From the NCBI GenBank assembly GCA_030619685.1, contig JAUXAX010000002.1:1-64000 (forward strand): 64,000 nt of DNA. Direction: 5' to 3'. The notes beneath the pieces are model-generated. The model saw nothing but the letters and a program-made list of their open reading frames with translations. It ran no database searches and had not been told where the DNA came from. Positions 61,468 through 64,000 of the stretch are shown here, piece by piece (position 1 is the stretch's first letter; the number at the start of each line of letters is the position of its first letter). Made by a program: the position numbers and the translations under genes. The stretch is from Dehalococcoidia bacterium. GTDB lineage: Bacteria > Chloroflexota > Dehalococcoidia > SZUA-161.

Positions 61468-61539
61468 ATGGCCGATGTTTTTCGTACAGTATCAGCACTT
61501 AGTCAAGACCAGGAGAAGCAGCGGTCCCAGCGCGAGTGA
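61468..61539 (+). CDS. possible 23-residue peptide
   Basis: ATG at 61468 with GAGGAG 7 nt upstream; hydrophilic sequence MADVFRTVSALSQDQEKQ, then RSQRE. It ends 20 bp before the membrane peptide gene. Too short to recognise; the ribosome site is the only support. Confidence 0.35.
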   Translation: MADVFRTVSALSQDQEKQRSQRE

Positions 61540-61559
61540 GCTGCCGAAAGGAGCTACCA

Positions 61560-61706
61560 ATGGCAATAGTAATCGGAAGCGTAGGTGCAATTTTTGCGTT
61601 CGTTGCCATACTCATTGCCTCTATCTTCGGAATGGTAGCTGGAGTTTTGGCGTTCCTTGTCATAATCGCTCCCTTTGCCTGGCTATTGACTTCATCTGCT
61701 GGCTAA
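61560..61706 (+). CDS. 48-residue hydrophobic membrane peptide
   Basis: ATG with GAAAGGAG at good spacing. The product (MAIVIGSVGAIFAFVAILIA, then SIFGMVAGVLAFLVIIAPFA, then WLLTSSAG) is nearly all hydrophobic with two likely membrane helices. It looks like a small membrane protein such as a toxin, holin-like or regulatory peptide, but nothing decides which. It lies inside the inverted-repeat cassette, and its last 15 bp overlap the end of the antisense HTH frame. Confidence 0.55.
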   Translation: MAIVIGSVGAIFAFVAILIASIFGMVAGVLAFLVIIAPFAWLLTSSAG

Positions 61707-61838
61707 CAAATGGCTCCTTCTCCTTCTGGGGTTGACAATCTTCCACGCCCGCTGCCGAGAAAGACCTACCCTCGAAGCAATCTGCCGATAGGATAGCCCG
61801 CTCTCTCGCAACTGAAGTATTTCACTTCGCTTGATGAT
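61692..61838 (-). pseudogene. helix-turn-helix protein remnant
   Basis: The 48-codon frame reads KRSEILQLRESGLSYRQIAS, then RVGLSRQRAWKIVNP, a clear helix-turn-helix of the resolvase/transposase or sigma-like type, but it has no start codon and is preceded by TGA. An ATG at 61846 in another frame (MVESS...) would join it after a single-base shift. So it is probably a frameshifted small DNA-binding protein, beginning about 20 nt inside the right 19-bp repeat. Confidence 0.6.
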
Positions 61839-61969
61839 TCAACCATTCTTAGTCTATACAGATGCATCAGCTTGGGGTAAACGATTCTCAGGAGAATTCC
61901 TTTAGCTACGAAACGCTATGCTATTTGGCTTCACAGAGAGTTTCGCACATCGCTAGGCGCTCATCCCTA

Positions 61970-61998
61970 TTGACAAATGGCCGAATGGGTGGTAACAT
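61970..61998 (+). promoter_or_regulatory. rpoB promoter
   Basis: TTGACA (61970-61975), 17-bp spacer, TAACAT (61993-61998), leaving a leader of about 125 nt before the rpoB ATG. No ribosomal protein gene precedes rpoB here, so it appears to be transcribed separately from rplJL. Confidence 0.65.
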
Positions 61999-62128
61999 AT
62001 ACGTTTGTTAGATGAGTCCTTCTCTTATTCCCAGCTTTATCTCCGATGTTACTAACTCCATGACTAATTGCGTCTCTCTCTTGTTTTAACTTCCCTTTCT
62101 GAGAGGTATCGAGGAGGGGTATCAAACC

Positions 62129-64000
62129 ATGACCTTGGCCAAGTCCCGTAATTTGGGGATGAGGAAGTCCTACGGCAGAATACCCCATCTCCTGGAAACA
62201 CCCAACCTCATCCAGATTCAGCAGGAGTCCTATCGCTGGGTCTGCGATCCCTCCCTCCGCGGGGGACTCAAGGAACTGTTCGATGAGGTCTCGCCAATTA
62301 AGGACTTCACCGGCAACCGTTATGAGCTCCGTTTCCCAAGCTACGGCTTCGGTTGGAGTGCCGAGATGCCGGAATTTGAGGATGAGGACTCCTTCTGGCA
62401 ACATATGTGGGCTGCCGCCAAGTACTCAGAGCAGGAGTGCTACGATCGCGATGTCACCTACGCTGTGCCGCTAAAGGTGAAGGCACAGCTATTGATCAAG
62501 GAGACCGGGGAGATCAAAGAGCAGGACATATTCATGGGAGATTTCCCCCTGATGACCGCCAAGGGCACCTTTGTTGTCAACGGGGCCGAGCGGGTGGTGG
62601 TGAGCCAGCTCGTTCGCTCCCCAGGAGTCTACTTCACCCTCGACAAGGATCCGGCCACCGGGCGAAATCTGTGCTATGCCAAACTAATACCCAACCGTGG
62701 CGCATGGCTGGAGTTCGAGACCAGCAACCACGACCTGATCACAGTGAAGGTTGACCGAAAACGAAAGATCCCCGTCACCACCCTTATTCGTGCCATCAGC
62801 GACGCCGAACACAGCTATGGCACAGACGAAGAGTTGATGGCTCTCTTCGAGGACGTGGACACTAACCCTGATCACCACTACATCATAAGCACGATCGGAC
62901 GCGATCCAACGGTCAGCAACGAGGAGGAGGCGCTAATCGACCTGTACAAGCGGCTTAGGCCAGGGGATCCTCCCACACTGGATAATGCCCGTTCGCTGAT
63001 AAATGCGCTTTTCTTCAACCCGCGGCGCTACGATCTGGGCAGAGTGGGGCGCTATAAGCTCAGCAAACGGCTGGGCCTCGATCACCCATCCACCCAAAAG
63101 GTCCTAGGTAGGGAAGACATGGTGGCGATTCTGCGCCAGATAATAAGGCTCAACAACGGGGAGGATGAACCCGATGATATCGACCACCTGGGCAACCGTC
63201 GGGTGCGGGCGGTGGGGGAACTGCTGCAGAATCAGATCCGCGTTGGGCTACTTCGCATGGAGCGGGTGGTAAAGGAGCGCATGAGTCTGCTCCCACCAGA
63301 CACTGCAACACCCAGCACTCTGGTCAACAGTCGCCCCGTGGTTGCCGCTATTAGAGAGTTCTTTGGCAGCTCCCAGCTTTCTCAATTCATGGACCAGACT
63401 AACCCTCTAGCTGAGCTAACCCATAAGCGCCGACTTTCAGCACTAGGCCCCGGAGGGCTTTCCCGGGAGAGGGCTGGCTTTGATGTCCGCGACGTCCACC
63501 TCTCCCACTACGGCAGGATCTGCCCCATTGAAACCCCCGAGGGACCGAACATCGGCCTCATCGGCTCTCTGGCCACCTATGCCCGAGTCAATGAATACGG
63601 TTTCATCGAGACCCCCTACCGAAGGGTAATAGGGGAACTCAGCAACAACTCACATGACCTCGTGGGCAAAACGGTTCCCGAGGAGGTGACTACTGTTGCG
63701 GGTGCAGTTGTGGCAGAGGCGGGGTCTGTGATCACTGCAGATATAGCCCGCAGGCTTTCGAGACTAGGACGGCGACCCATCAAGATCAAGCCCTTCGTCT
63801 CACAGGAGATCACTTACCTCTCTGCCGATGAGGAGGAGAATTACATCATTGCTCAAGCCAACAGCCTCCTCGACGAGAATAGCGAGTTTATCGAAAGTAG
63901 AGTCGAGGTCAGGCATGGCAAGAAGTTCGTGCTGGAGTCTCCAAATAAGGTCAACTTCATGGACGTATCGCCGAGGCAGATCGTCAGTGTAACCACCTCG
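62129..64000 (+). CDS. rpoB: DNA-directed RNA polymerase beta subunit (5' part)
   Basis: The first 624 codons; the frame is open to the window end. The start ATG at 62129 follows GAGGAGGGG. Recognisable parts are [20 protein letters not shown] near the N-terminus, [19 protein letters not shown], and the rifampicin region [20 protein letters not shown] then [20 protein letters not shown], followed by [19 protein letters not shown]. Residues matching E. coli Gln513, Asp516, His526 and Ser531 are unchanged, so no rifampicin resistance is indicated. Catalyses RNA synthesis with beta-prime, which is outside the window. Confidence 0.97.
   Translation, partial: MTLAKSRNLGMRKSYGRIPHLLETPNLIQIQQESYRWVCDPSLRGGLKELFDEVSPIKDFTGNRYELRFPSYGFGWSAEMPEFEDEDSFWQHMWAAAKYSEQECYDRDVTYAVPLKVKAQLLIKETGEIKEQDIFMGDFPLMTAKGTFVVNGAERVVVSQLVRSPGVYFTLDKDPATGRNLCYAKLIPNRGAWLEFETSNHDLITVKVDRKRKIPVTTLIRAISDAEHSYGTDEELMALFEDVDTNPDHHYIISTIGRDPTVSNEEEALIDLYKRLRPGDPPTLDNARSLINALFFNPRRYDLGRVGRYKLSKRLGLDHPSTQKVLGREDMVAILRQIIRLNNGEDEPDDIDHLGNRRVRAVGELLQNQIRVGLLRMERVVKERMSLLPPDTATPSTLVNSRPVVAAIREFFGSSQLSQFMDQTNPLAELTHKRRLSALGPGGLSRERAGFDVRDVHLSHYGRICPIETPEGPNIGLIGSLATYARVNEYGFIETPYRRVIGELSNNSHDLVGKTVPEEVTTVAGAVVAEAGSVITADIARRLSRLGRRPIKIKPFVSQEITYLSADEEENYIIAQANSLLDENSEFIESRVEVRHGKKFVLESPNKVNFMDVSPRQIVSVTTS

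Larger units (their letters stand above)
61398..61886. mobile_element. 489-bp segment bounded by perfect 19-bp inverted repeats
   Basis: AATCGTTTACCCCAAGCTG (61398-61416) and its exact inverse complement CAGCTTGGGGTAAACGATT (61868-61886) enclose two small plus-strand ORFs and a minus-strand helix-turn-helix remnant. No transposase and no clear target duplication is visible. It could be a MITE-like element or a cassette whose two convergent transcripts share an upstream site. Confidence 0.65.

Overview
The window is 64 kb of dense chromosomal sequence of moderately high GC. It most resembles a member of the Chloroflexota, probably an anaerobic Dehalococcoidia-type lineage; this is inferred from gene content, because no rRNA gene is present. 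Genes lie on both strands in short operons with 4-17 nt overlaps and good GGAGG ribosome sites. I see no tRNA, rRNA, prophage or CRISPR array.

Layout. (1) 1-5317: a beta-oxidation operon (end of fadN, then fadA, fadE, fadD) in the order of the Bacillus fadNAE operon. (2) 5408-11780: a Wood-Ljungdahl block with its own promoter: a small stress-domain protein, acsB (acetyl-CoA synthase), acsD and acsC (corrinoid protein) and acsE (methyltransferase); the CODH gene acsA is not in the window. (3) 11852-18117, minus strand: mutL, a REP-associated transposase (RAYT) between its REP sequences, two small conserved genes and mutS. (4) 18235-19988: a consensus promoter and an AT-richer B12/radical-SAM gene. 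(5) 20017-22353: an arsenic operon (arsR, arsC, a small ORF with an in-frame stop, acr3) with a visible promoter/operator. (6) 22559-24796: nfnAB, the electron-bifurcating transhydrogenase. (7) 25082-28411: two thiolase-fold proteins that lack the catalytic Cys and His, plus two DUF35 proteins. (8) 28717-35427: an HDAC-like deacylase, then aroH-aroF-(endonuclease IV-like)-pyrD-comF-hpf and nadE. (9) 35517-38022: two CaiB/BaiF CoA-transferases. (10) 38019-41444: a T-box and ileS, whose HIGH motif is altered to GIHH. (11) 41441-49342, minus strand: HtrA, YihY, fused AccDA, FtsK, family 4 UDG and two half-size TSUP proteins. (12) 49643-53087, minus strand: yceD-rpmF-fabD-fabG-nusB-acpP and a terminator. 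(13) 53294-57944: archease-rtcB, a Mut7-C protein, a decayed acuC and a third CaiB. (14) 58074-61362: tlyA, nadK, a GNAT, a Nudix hydrolase and a membrane protein. (15) 61398-61886: a 489-bp segment bounded by perfect 19-bp inverted repeats. (16) 61970-64000: promoter and first 624 codons of rpoB.

Together the genes suggest an anaerobe that handles acyl-CoAs (beta-oxidation, CoA-transferases, thiolase/DUF35 complex), makes or oxidises acetyl-CoA through the carbonyl branch of the Wood-Ljungdahl pathway, and balances NAD(P)H and ferredoxin with Nfn. The points most worth a second look are the paired thiolase-like/DUF35 cluster, the GIHH isoleucyl-tRNA synthetase, the inverted-repeat cassette upstream of rpoB, and the start-site duplication and stop-interrupted ORF in the arsenic operon.
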